A stretch of 64,000 bases of DNA, from assembly GCF_017916515.1 (NCBI RefSeq), contig NZ_JAFMTA010000001.1:2903127-2967126 (forward strand). Reading direction: 5' to 3'. Under the pieces are notes generated by a model. The model was not told where the DNA came from and ran no database searches. It saw only the letters and a program-made list of their open reading frames with translations. Below are positions 52,314-59,586 of the stretch, piece by piece. Source of the stretch: Naasia sp. SYSU D00948. Lineage in GTDB: Bacteria > Actinomycetota > Actinomycetes > Actinomycetales > Microbacteriaceae. Within the stretch, counting starts at the first letter, position 1; each line of letters begins with the position of its first letter. The translations under genes and the position numbers were made by a program.

Positions 52314-53902
52314 TGCCGTCCCGCCCGAGCAAGTACCGCGCGACCAGGGTCGCGCTGCGCCGCACCCGCCTCATGCCGCGTTGGGTGCTGCAGACGGACG
52401 AGCGCGCGGCCACCTGGATCAACGGAGCGTCGGACTCCGTCCGCGTCGACACCGCATTCCGGCGGCTCTCGCACGCGGCGGACCGCGGCCTGCTGTGGTT
52501 CGCGGCGGCGACCGCCCTCGCGATCGGGGGACGGCCGCGAGCCGCGCTCCGCGGGGTGCTGTCCCTCACCGCCGCCAGCATCCTCGCGAACCTCATCGGC
52601 AAGCGGGTCTTCGGCGGAGATCGGCAGCTCCTCGACGACATCCCCGTCGGCCGGCGGCTCCGCAGGCACCCGACCTCGCCGTCGTTCCCCTCAGGGCACT
52701 CGGCCAGCGCGGCCGCCTTCGCAACCGGGGTGGCCCTCGAGGCGCCGGTGGCCGGAGCGCTGCTCGGTCCCGTCGCCGCGGGCGTGGCCTACTCCCGCCT
52801 GCACACCGGGGCGCACTGGCTGTCCGACGTCGTGGGCGGCGTGGGCCTCGGAGCCGGCGTCGCCCTCCTTGGAGCGATCCGGCCCTGGCGCGTCCCGTCG
52901 CACCCCATCGGCGGTCCCGGGCGCGCGGTCGCCCTTCCGTCCTCGGCGGACGGCGAGGGAGTCCTGATCCTCGCGAACGAGAGCGCCGGCCGCCACGTCG
53001 CGCGGCGCGATCCGCTCCGGATCGTGCACCGTCGGCTCCCGCGGGCGGTCGTCCGGGTGCTGCGCAAGGGCCAGCGGGCGGAGGACGTCGTCGCGGCCGC
53101 GATGCGCGGGCCGCGGCCCCCGAAGGTACTTGGGGTCGCCGGCGGCGACGGCACCGTGTCGGCCGTCGCGCACCTCGCCCGCCAGTACGGGCTGCCGCTG
53201 CTCGTCGTGCCGGCGGGCACCTTCAACCACTTCGCGCGGGCCGTGGGCGCCGTGAGTGCCGACGAGGCGATCGACGCGCTGCAGGCGGGCGCGGGACTGT
53301 CGGTGGACGTCGGCGAGGCGACCGTCGACGACGCCGAGCCGATCACGGTGCTCAACGCCGCCTCGGTGGGCGTCTACCCGGACTTCGTGGCGCTGCGGGG
53401 CGGATACGAGGAGCGCTGGACCAAGTGGCTCGCCTCCCTCATCGCCGCGGCGAAGCTCGCCCGGCGCCTTCGCCCGGTCACCGTGGCGGTCGCCGGGCGA
53501 CGGGCGAGCGCATGGTCCGTCTTCGTCTCCATCGACCGCAACGACCCGCGTCTGGTGGCAACCCTCCAGCGCCGGCGGCTGGACGACCGGGTGCTCGACG
53601 TCCGCGTGCTGCACGCGGGAGGGTCGAGGCTGCGCGCCGTGACCTCGCTCATCTTCGGCAGGCGAACGGGCGCGGTGCTCCGCGCGCTCCGGCTCATGCC
53701 CGCGAAGTCCCGCATCGAGTCCTTCCTGACCAGGGAGCTCACGATGACCGTCCGCGCCCGGGACGGCGTGCTGCCGCGGATCGGGCGCGACGGCGAGCTC
53801 GACCGGCCGGCACCGACGGGCGCGGCGTCCTTCGTGCTCCGGATGCGGGTCGTGCCCGGCGGGCTCCTCGTCTACAGCGCGGGACCGGACCGGACGGAGT
53901 GA
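52313..53902 (+). CDS. PAP2 phosphatase fused to diacylglycerol kinase-like domain
   Basis: A 529-aa fusion. Residues about 60-200 are a PAP2 membrane phosphatase: SPSFPSGHSASAAAFATG (signature 2) and SRLHTGAHWLSDVVGGVGLG (signature 3). Residues about 215-520 are a DAGK/lipid-kinase domain: VLGVAGGDGTVSAVAHLA (GGDGT nucleotide loop), LLVVPAGTFNHFARAVGA. The two reactions are opposite in sense (phosphatidate dephosphorylation and diacylglycerol phosphorylation), suggesting a membrane-lipid recycling or transfer enzyme; such fusions are known in actinobacteria. Coupled to the aldo/keto reductase; 4 nt from the convergent moeA stop. Confidence 0.92.
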   Translation: MPSRPSKYRATRVALRRTRLMPRWVLQTDERAATWINGASDSVRVDTAFRRLSHAADRGLLWFAAATALAIGGRPRAALRGVLSLTAASILANLIGKRVFGGDRQLLDDIPVGRRLRRHPTSPSFPSGHSASAAAFATGVALEAPVAGALLGPVAAGVAYSRLHTGAHWLSDVVGGVGLGAGVALLGAIRPWRVPSHPIGGPGRAVALPSSADGEGVLILANESAGRHVARRDPLRIVHRRLPRAVVRVLRKGQRAEDVVAAAMRGPRPPKVLGVAGGDGTVSAVAHLARQYGLPLLVVPAGTFNHFARAVGAVSADEAIDALQAGAGLSVDVGEATVDDAEPITVLNAASVGVYPDFVALRGGYEERWTKWLASLIAAAKLARRLRPVTVAVAGRRASAWSVFVSIDRNDPRLVATLQRRRLDDRVLDVRVLHAGGSRLRAVTSLIFGRRTGAVLRALRLMPAKSRIESFLTRELTMTVRARDGVLPRIGRDGELDRPAPTGAASFVLRMRVVPGGLLVYSAGPDRTE

Positions 53903-53906
53903 CGCC

Positions 53907-55073
53907 TCACCAGGCGGGCGGCAGCATCGGCACCGACTCGCCGGCCCGCACCCCGCCCTCCGGGACGACGGCGAGCACGTCGGCCTCGGCCGCGCCCCGC
54001 ACCGTCCCCGCACCCTGAAACGCGACGGGGGACACCCCCTCGCCGGTCCGGCGGCATGCGACGACTCGCACCCCGGGCCGCTCGTTGCCGATGTCCTCGG
54101 CGGCGGGTGCGCCGAGAAGCGGCGGGCTCGGCCGCCCGAGCATCCCGTCGAGCAGGGGAGCGCCGAGGGTCAGCAGCGCCACGAGGGCGGCGAACGGGTT
54201 CCCCGGCAGGGCGAGGACCGGCCGGCCGTCCGGGCGCACGGCGAGGAGCGCCGGCGCGCCGGGACGCATCGCGACACGATCGACCACGAGCCGGCATCCC
54301 GCGAGGGCCGACCGCAGAACGTCGGTGGGGCCGTCGGCCGTCCCGCCGGTCGTCACGAGCAGGTCGCCACCCGCCGCCTCGAGCGCAGCGAGGACAGCCT
54401 CGCGGTCGTCGCCGGCGAGCACGGGGGCGGCGGAGCGGGCGCCGAGCCCGGCGAGCACGGCGGGGAGCTGCGGACCGAGGGCGTCCCGCACCCGGCCCGG
54501 CGAGGGGACGCCGGCCGGCTCCACCTCGCGGCCGAGGACGAGCACGTCGGCGAGCGGCGGGATGCGGACAGGGAGCTCGTCGAGGCCGGACGCGGCGGCC
54601 AGGGCGACGGCGGGCGGGGTCAGGACACGGCCCGCGTCGAGGACGGGCTCCCCGGCGGTGACCTCCTCGCCGCGGCGGCGGATGTCCGCGCCGGGCAGCG
54701 GCGCACGCGCGTCCAGCACGACGCGAAGGACGCCGTCCCGCTCCTCGCCCCGCTCCCGGCGCAGGATCGCCACACCACCGGGCGGGACGGGCGCTCCGGT
54801 CGCGATCGGGCGCGCGACGCCGGAGGGGAGGGGACTGCTCGGAGGCGGATCCCCGACCGCGATCTCCGCCTCCAGAAGCCATGGACCCGGTCCCGAGACG
54901 GCCCAGCCGTCCATGGCGGACGTGTCGGCTCCGGGAAGATCGCACAGCGCGGCGAGCGGAGCGGCGAGCACGCGCCCGGCGCCCTCGGCGACCGGAACGT
55001 GCTCGTACCCCGTGAGCGCGTCCGAGCCGACCGTCCGGGCGATCGCGCGCGCCTCGGCCCAGGCGACCGTCAT
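53907..55073 (-). CDS. moeA: Molybdopterin molybdenumtransferase MoeA
   Basis: A 388-aa MoeA-like protein: LCDLPGADTSAMDGWAVSG (D-x-SAMDG), RPIATGAPVPPGG, LLVTTGGTADGPTDVL (TTGG, variant of TTGGVSxGxxD) and PVLALPGNPFAALVAL. It inserts molybdenum into molybdopterin. The TTGGTADGPTD loop departs from the usual TTGGVSVGDYD, but the acidic residue is kept. Last gene of a three-gene minus-strand operon with 4-nt overlap with DUF6457. Confidence 0.9.
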   Translation of the reverse strand: MTVAWAEARAIARTVGSDALTGYEHVPVAEGAGRVLAAPLAALCDLPGADTSAMDGWAVSGPGPWLLEAEIAVGDPPPSSPLPSGVARPIATGAPVPPGGVAILRRERGEERDGVLRVVLDARAPLPGADIRRRGEEVTAGEPVLDAGRVLTPPAVALAAASGLDELPVRIPPLADVLVLGREVEPAGVPSPGRVRDALGPQLPAVLAGLGARSAAPVLAGDDREAVLAALEAAGGDLLVTTGGTADGPTDVLRSALAGCRLVVDRVAMRPGAPALLAVRPDGRPVLALPGNPFAALVALLTLGAPLLDGMLGRPSPPLLGAPAAEDIGNERPGVRVVACRRTGEGVSPVAFQGAGTVRGAAEADVLAVVPEGGVRAGESVPMLPPAW

Positions 55074-55318
55074 CCTCGCTCGAGGGCGAGGCGGGTGGCG
55101 ACGGCGGCGGCCTCTCGGATGTCGTCCGGGCTGCCGCCGCGCCGCGCAGCGGCGTAGCCGACGAGGAACGTGGTCAGCGGGGCGGCGGGGCGCGCGACGC
55201 TGTGAGCCGCGTCCCGCGCGAGGTCGAGGACGAGTGCGATGTCGACCGGCAGATCCTGAAGGCCGAGCGCGGCGGCGAGCTCCGCCGCCCAGGCGTCGAG
55301 TTCGGCGGGGTTCGTCAC
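55070..55318 (-). CDS. DUF6457 protein, molybdenum-cofactor-operon associated
   Basis: An 82-aa helical protein (ELDAWAAELAAALGLQDLPVDIALVLDLARDAAHSVARP, then PLTTFLVGYAAARRGG). This is DUF6457, found in actinobacteria mostly beside moeA, mobA and formate-dehydrogenase accessory genes. Four-nt overlaps with both neighbours. A partner or chaperone for cofactor insertion is plausible; the biochemical role is unknown. Confidence 0.85.
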   Translation of the reverse strand: MTNPAELDAWAAELAAALGLQDLPVDIALVLDLARDAAHSVARPAAPLTTFLVGYAAARRGGSPDDIREAAAVATRLALERG

Positions 55319-55887
55319 GGTCCATCCTCTCCGGGAGCTCGGATCCCGAGCCGGCGCACATCCTCAGCCGTGTCCACGTCGGAGCAGAGCTCGGACGGCA
55401 GCGGCACCTCGACGATAGCGAGCCGGTCGAGGACGCGGCGGAGGGGAAGACCCGCGAGGTCACCGAGCCCGGTGAGCGCCCGCCGGAGCGCGTCCTCCCG
55501 GTAGATGGCGAGCAGCGGCTGCCGGCGCCTCTCCTCGTCGACGGCGACCCACCCGTCCGCCGTTCCCTCGACGGCTGCGCGGAGCCGGGGGAGGGCGTCG
55601 GCGACGTGCGGCTGGTCGGCGGCGAGCACGGCGACGACCTCCTCGGGCCGGGGTGGCAGGGCGGCGAGTCCCGCGGCGAGGGCGGCGACCGGGCCGCCCC
55701 AGCGCGGCTCCTCGAGCACGGTGGGGACTCCTGCCGGCACCGCGCCCGCTCCCACGACGACGCGGTCCGCCCCGTCGGTCGCCGCAAGCGCGTGCTCGAG
55801 CAGCGAGAGCCCGCGGTACTCGAGCGCCGGCTTGTCGATCCCGCCCAGGCGGGATGCACGACCGCCGGCGAGGAGGACGGCGCGCAT
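55315..55887 (-). CDS. mobA: Molybdenum cofactor guanylyltransferase MobA-like
   Basis: A 190-aa nucleotidyltransferase: RAVLLAGGRASRLGGIDKPALEYRG (LAGGxSxRxGxDK, GTP-binding), VVAVLAADQPHVADALP, and WVAVDEERRRQPLLAIYRE. It attaches GMP to molybdenum cofactor. The Mg-binding Asp of AADQPH fits the family's GDxP site. First gene of the mobA-DUF6457-moeA operon. CATCCT 6 nt before the ATG is a weaker leaderless candidate. No moaA/C, mod or molybdoenzyme gene is in the window. Confidence 0.88.
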   Translation of the reverse strand: MRAVLLAGGRASRLGGIDKPALEYRGLSLLEHALAATDGADRVVVGAGAVPAGVPTVLEEPRWGGPVAALAAGLAALPPRPEEVVAVLAADQPHVADALPRLRAAVEGTADGWVAVDEERRRQPLLAIYREDALRRALTGLGDLAGLPLRRVLDRLAIVEVPLPSELCSDVDTAEDVRRLGIRAPGEDGP

Positions 55888-55943
55888 CAGCTCAGGATGC
55901 CACCAAGTGGGCCTGCGGTGCCGCCTGGCGGCAGTCGGTCGCG

Positions 55944-56210
55944 CTAGACCTCGTTGTCGCGGCCGAGGGTGCGGGGGAGGATCTCCGGACCCGCGGGGTC
56001 GGCTCCGCCGAGACGGTCGCGGCCGTCGAGCTCGAGGTCGTCGTCGTCCCCGGGCGCCGAGGTCGCGTCCGCGCCGCCTGACCGCTCGCCGCCGCTGCGC
56101 AGCTCGCTCTCCGCCGTGCCGTCAGACTCGCCGGTCGTGTCGCCCGCCATCGCATTCGTCTGGTCGAAGCCCTCTTCCGAGAGGCCGGATCCTGTGCTGC
56201 TCGTGCTCAT
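55944..56210 (-). CDS. Hypothetical acidic, probably disordered protein
   Basis: An 88-aa protein rich in Asp, Glu, Gly and Ser (SGLSEEGFDQTNAMAGDTTG, then ESELRSGGERSGG, then GDDDDLELDGRD). Probably unstructured. It resembles small actinobacterial stress or osmoprotectant proteins in composition, but no family was recognised. The coding strand has TAGCGT 6 nt before the ATG, which supports expression and makes the frame real rather than chance. Confidence 0.55.
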   Translation of the reverse strand: MSTSSTGSGLSEEGFDQTNAMAGDTTGESDGTAESELRSGGERSGGADATSAPGDDDDLELDGRDRLGGADPAGPEILPRTLGRDNEV

Positions 56211-56216
56211 TCCCGC

Positions 56217-56222
56217 ACGCTA
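56217..56222 (-). promoter_or_regulatory. -10 element TAGCGT, leaderless start
   Basis: On the minus strand TAGCGT ends 6 nt before the ATG at 56210. Confidence 0.4.
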
Positions 56223-56395
56223 CTGCTGCCGAATTCCGCGACCGACTACTCCCAGGCGCGTCACAGAAAGCGGCGGATTTGAGCAGAAGCGCGACGCGAA
56301 TCGCAAGGGGTGTCGGCGATTTCCCAGCATCTGGAAGGCTGAAGCTCATCCGGAACGTTCACGTCCTTCCGGACCTTCACGAAAGGAAAAGCACC

Positions 56396-56665
56396 GTGAG
56401 CTTCATCGCGTTCCTCGTCCTCGGTCTGATCGCCGGGGCCATCGCCAAGCTGATCCTGCCCGGCAGGCAGGGCGGCGGATGGCTCGTCACGCTCCTCCTC
56501 GGAGTCGTGGGCGCTCTGCTCGGCGGCTGGCTCGGTGGTCTGCTGTTCGGCGCGAACCTGGGGGACTTCTGGTCCATCCAGACCTGGCTCCTCGCGATCG
56601 TCGGCTCGATCATCGTGCTGCTGATCTGGGGCCTCCTCACCGGCCGGCGCAGCCGTCGGGCGTAG
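56396..56665 (+). CDS. GlsB/YeaQ/YmgE-family stress-response membrane protein
   Basis: An 89-aa protein with three TM segments: FIAFLVLGLIAGAIAKLILPG, LVTLLLGVVGALLGGWLGGLLFG, WLLAIVGSIIVLLIWGLL. The GLIAGAIAKLILPGRQGGGW and GVVGALLGG blocks are typical of GlsB/YeaQ proteins, linked to general stress. Start GTG 56396 with AAAGGA 8 nt before. Followed by a perfect stem-loop terminator. Confidence 0.92.
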   Translation: MSFIAFLVLGLIAGAIAKLILPGRQGGGWLVTLLLGVVGALLGGWLGGLLFGANLGDFWSIQTWLLAIVGSIIVLLIWGLLTGRRSRRA

Positions 56666-56687
56666 ACCCTCACACCACACAGCACCA

Positions 56688-56721
56688 GGAAGGGCTCCCG
56701 GCTGACGCCGGGAGCCCTTCC
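56688..56721. terminator. Perfect 15-bp stem-loop, bidirectional terminator
   Basis: GGAAGGGCTCCCGGC (56688-56702) and GCCGGGAGCCCTTCC (56707-56721) pair fully with TGAC as loop. It lies between the convergent GlsB-like gene and the hypothetical at 56730. Confidence 0.8.
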
Positions 56722-56729
56722 GCTTGCGG

Positions 56730-57068
56730 TCAGAAGTCGAGATGCACGGTCTCGGCCGGCACCGCCTCCGGCTGCGGGGACCGAGGCGTCAGGAGCATGC
56801 GTGTCCGCTTCTCCAGATGATCGATGAGCTCCTCGTCCACGGGATCCGGCGCGGATCCGACATGCGGGAGCGACTCCGCGGCGATCTGACTCGTCGGGCT
56901 GAGGAACAGGGTGGTGTGGCCCGAGCTGCCGTCGAGCCGCCGCGTCGGGACCTCGACGACGTCGTGGCCGTTGGTCTGAGCGAGGGCGGCTGCGTACCGG
57001 ACGAGAGCGTCGGCCACCCGATCTCCTGTCAGGAAGGTGTTTCCTGCACAGAAGTACACGGACTGCAT
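56730..57068 (-). CDS. Hypothetical protein
   Basis: A 112-aa protein: MQSVYFCAGNTFLTGDRVADALVRYAAALAQ, then VVEVPTRRLDGSSGHTTLFLSPTSQIAAES. The N-terminal half looks like a small alpha/beta fold. No family recognised. It is followed by the shared terminator and is preceded by a weak Shine-Dalgarno (GGGGTCGG). Confidence 0.6.
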   Translation of the reverse strand: MQSVYFCAGNTFLTGDRVADALVRYAAALAQTNGHDVVEVPTRRLDGSSGHTTLFLSPTSQIAAESLPHVGSAPDPVDEELIDHLEKRTRMLLTPRSPQPEAVPAETVHLDF

Positions 57069-57179
57069 GATCCGACCCCGCTTCCTCTCGACAGCGACGA
57101 CTTCCCGGGGGCCTGGGGAGCTGTACCCGATCAGGGTACTCCTGTCGGAAGGAAACGGGGCTCGTGATCAGGCTGTTCG

Positions 57180-57377
57180 TCAGCGACCGAAGAGGCCGCC
57201 GAGGCCGCCCCCGAGCTTCCCGATCAGGTCCTGGGGATCGATGCCGAACCGGCTCAGCAGGTCGCCGTCCTTGTCGGTGTCCACCTTCTCCGGAAGCTCG
57301 GACTTCGCCTTCTCGGCGTCGTCGTGCTTGCCCATGCTCGTGAGCAGCTCCAGGATCTGCGACTTGTCGAACTGCAT
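57180..57377 (-). CDS. Small hypothetical protein with Gly-rich C-terminus
   Basis: A 65-aa protein: MQFDKSQILELLTSMGKHDDAEKAKSELPEKVDTD, then LSRFGIDPQDLIGKLGGGLGGLFGR. The C-terminal IGKLGGGLGGLFG is similar to small actinobacterial proteins of unknown role. The ATG at 57377 has GAGGGAGA just upstream; longer frames enter a repeat region. Probably a stress-induced small protein. Confidence 0.6.
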   Translation of the reverse strand: MQFDKSQILELLTSMGKHDDAEKAKSELPEKVDTDKDGDLLSRFGIDPQDLIGKLGGGLGGLFGR

Positions 57378-57794
57378 CGGTGTCTCCCTCGTCGATACGG
57401 CAGCGGAACGCTGTCCATCGAAACACCGCCCGCTCCCGCCCCGCCCGGGGTTGACGGGCTCCCGTCGCTGGCACTCACCAGGCGGATCCGCGGCTCGCCC
57501 CCCTCGCTCAACAGGCACATCGTCGGCTCGTCCTATCCCTCAACAGGCACCTTCGGCCTTCAGCAGGAGGGAAGGCGCTTCCCCCTGCTGTTGAACGCCT
57601 TGTCCGCCTGCTGAAGCCTCGCGGGGTGCCTGTTGAGGGATGGTGAAGTGCCCGCTGCGCGGCTGCCGGTGCCCGTCGAGGGGCGGCAGGGGCTGGTCGA
57701 GGGGCAGCAGGGCGGATCGGTCCGACCGTCGGCAAGGCCGCAAGGACGCGTAACACTGGCGCTCGGCCGTCCCGGGCCGGGTGACACTGGAGAG
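57378..57794. other. Intergenic region carrying palindromic element copy C
   Basis: No gene was seen here. The region holds the complex inverted repeat at 57505-57641 and the promoter of the dioxygenase gene. Frames through it are chance. Confidence 0.6.
57505..57641. repeat. Palindromic element copy C (CTCAACAGGC family)
   Basis: CGCTCAACAGGC at 57505-57516 begins it. ATCCCTCAACAGGCACC (57535-57551) and GGTGCCTGTTGAGGGAT (57625-57641) are perfect 17-nt inverted arms. Nested inside are CAGCAGGAGGGAAG pairing with CTTCCCCCTGCTG, and TTCAGCAGG with CCTGCTGAA. The whole can fold into a branched structure. Confidence 0.8.
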
Positions 57795-58817
57795 GTGATC
57801 ACCTCCCTTCCCGTTCTCGACCTGTCCCAGCTGGATGCCGGTGAGGAGGCGGCTGCTCGCTTCCGCGACGAGCTGCGCCGAGTCACCCACGAGGTTGGCT
57901 TCTTCTACCTCGTCGGACACGGCATCGACTCGTCGCTGATCGCCCGGGCGCTCGACGTCTCCCGGCGCTTCTTCGAGCTGCCCGAGGAGGACAAGCTCGC
58001 CATCGAGAACGTGAAGAGCGCGCAGTTCCGCGGCTACACGCGGGTGGGCGGCGAGCTCACGCACGGCGACGTCGACTGGCGCGAGCAGATCGACCTCGGC
58101 GTGGACCGCGAGCCGATCGAGCCGGGCGAGGGCGTTCCCGACTACTGGCGGCTCGAGGGCCGCAACCTGTACCCCGAGGCCCTCCCGGAGCTGAAGGAGG
58201 TCTTCGACCGCTGGAACGAGGAGCTCAGCGCTCTCTCGCTGCGTCTGCTCCGCACGTGGGCGGTGTCGCTCGGCGCTCCCGCGGACGCGTTCGACGACGC
58301 CTTCGCCGAGCGTCCGTTCTCGGCGATCAAGATCGTCCGGTACCCGGGCAAGTCCGGGAACGCGCCCGAGCAGGGCGTCGGCGCGCATCGCGACGGGGGA
58401 GTGCTGACGCTCCTGCTCGTCGAGCCCGGCAAGGGCGGTCTGCAGGTCGAGCACGAGGGAGAGTGGATCGAGGCCCCGGCGCTCGAGGACGCGTTCGTCG
58501 TGAACATCGGCGAGATGCTCGAGCTCGCCACCAACGGTTACCTGAAGGCGACCCTGCACCGGGTCGTGTCCCCGCCGGTCGGCGAGGACCGGATCTCGAT
58601 CCCGTTCTTCTTCAGCCCGGCGCTCGACACGGCGATGCCCCGGATCGACCTCCCCGAGGAACTGGCCCGCGAGGCCCGAGGGCTGTCGGTGGACCCGACG
58701 AACAGCCCGATCCTCGAGGTCTACGGGGAGAACGCGCTCCGCTACCGCCTCCGCGCGCATCCGAACGTGGCGGAGGTCCACCACTCCGACCTGCTGCTCG
58801 CTCGCACCCGAACCTGA
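57795..58817 (+). CDS. Isopenicillin N synthase-family Fe(II)/2-oxoglutarate dioxygenase
   Basis: A 340-aa protein: GFFYLVGHGIDSSLIARAL, FFELPEEDKLAIEN, RGYTRVGGE, GVGAHRDGGVLTLLLVEPGKGGLQV (H-x-D iron motif) and KATLHRVVSPPVGEDRISIPFFF (second His and R-x-S for 2-oxoglutarate). All three iron ligands and the R-x-S are present. The substrate is unknown; plant-type hormone or amino acid oxidation is typical of the family. GTG 57795 is preceded by GGAGAG; the longer frame is spurious. Confidence 0.92.
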   Translation: MITSLPVLDLSQLDAGEEAAARFRDELRRVTHEVGFFYLVGHGIDSSLIARALDVSRRFFELPEEDKLAIENVKSAQFRGYTRVGGELTHGDVDWREQIDLGVDREPIEPGEGVPDYWRLEGRNLYPEALPELKEVFDRWNEELSALSLRLLRTWAVSLGAPADAFDDAFAERPFSAIKIVRYPGKSGNAPEQGVGAHRDGGVLTLLLVEPGKGGLQVEHEGEWIEAPALEDAFVVNIGEMLELATNGYLKATLHRVVSPPVGEDRISIPFFFSPALDTAMPRIDLPEELAREARGLSVDPTNSPILEVYGENALRYRLRAHPNVAEVHHSDLLLARTRT

Positions 58818-58843
58818 TCGGCGGCACGGGCCGCCCTCGCCGA

Positions 58844-58936
58844 CACCGAGCGCGCCCCGGAACACCGAGTGCGCCCCGTGCACGAGGCGCGCTCGGCGCT
58901 TCGAGGTGCACTCGGCGGTTCGGGGTGCGCTCGGTG
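58844..58936. repeat. 32-nt imperfect inverted repeat
   Basis: The arms are at 58844-58875 and 58905-58936. They match at 27 of 32 positions, with most differences of the C/T type that keep a G-U pair in RNA. The right part also has degenerate copies of GCGCTCGGCG at about 19-nt spacing. It sits between the convergent dioxygenase and cupin genes. Confidence 0.75.
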
Positions 58937-58989
58937 GGCCGGCGCTCGGCGGCATCGCGCTCAGCGGACCGCGCCACCGCGCCGCGCGC

Positions 58990-59469
58990 TCAGTCGGCGT
59001 GCTCGTCCGGCGCCGGGTTCTTCGGCTGCTCCGTCCACTCGGGCGGCTCGTCCTTGCCCGACTCCTCGTCGCGCTCGGCGTCCTCGGCCGTCGCCTGGAC
59101 GATGCCCGCCGCGTGATGGCTCGGCGAGTACACGACGTAGAGCCGCATCGGCTCGTCCCCGATGTTCGTGACGTCGTGCCACGTCCCGGCGGGCACGAGG
59201 ACGCACCATCCGTCCGAGACCTCCTGCTCGAAGGTGAGCCGGTCCTCGGCCTCGCCCATCTGCACGCGGCCCCTGCCCGCGTCGAGGCGGAGGAACTGGT
59301 CCGTCTCCGGATGCTTCTCGAGCCCGATGGACTCGCCGACCGGGATGGACATCAGCGTGACCTGCAGGTGCTTGCCGGTCCACGCGACGACGCGGTAGTT
59401 CGTGTTCTGGGTGGTGGCCGTCTCGAGGTCGAACGAGGTCGGCTGGGGTCCCACGTCCTGGATCGTCAT
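58990..59469 (-). CDS. Cupin-domain protein
   Basis: A 159-aa protein: LQVTLMSIPVGESIGLEKHPETDQFLRLDAGRG (cupin motif 1, with H and E), then GWCVLVPAGTWHDVTNIGDEPMRLYVVYSPSHH (motif 2, PAGTWHDV). The C-terminal tail is acidic and hydrophilic (DEESGKDEPPEWTEQPKNPAPDE). Family members of this length bind a divalent metal and have isomerase, dioxygenase or storage roles; the substrate is unknown. Start ATG 59469 with AAGGAGA upstream. Confidence 0.88.
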   Translation of the reverse strand: MTIQDVGPQPTSFDLETATTQNTNYRVVAWTGKHLQVTLMSIPVGESIGLEKHPETDQFLRLDAGRGRVQMGEAEDRLTFEQEVSDGWCVLVPAGTWHDVTNIGDEPMRLYVVYSPSHHAAGIVQATAEDAERDEESGKDEPPEWTEQPKNPAPDEHAD

Positions 59470-59586
59470 GTCGTCGTGCTCTCCTTCCGGACCGGTCCGC
59501 ACCGGACCCGCACCTCCCAGTTCACCCACGCACGACTGCAGGGCACCAGGGGTGGACGGCGGCGCCGATCGTCCTCCACGCGCGGC

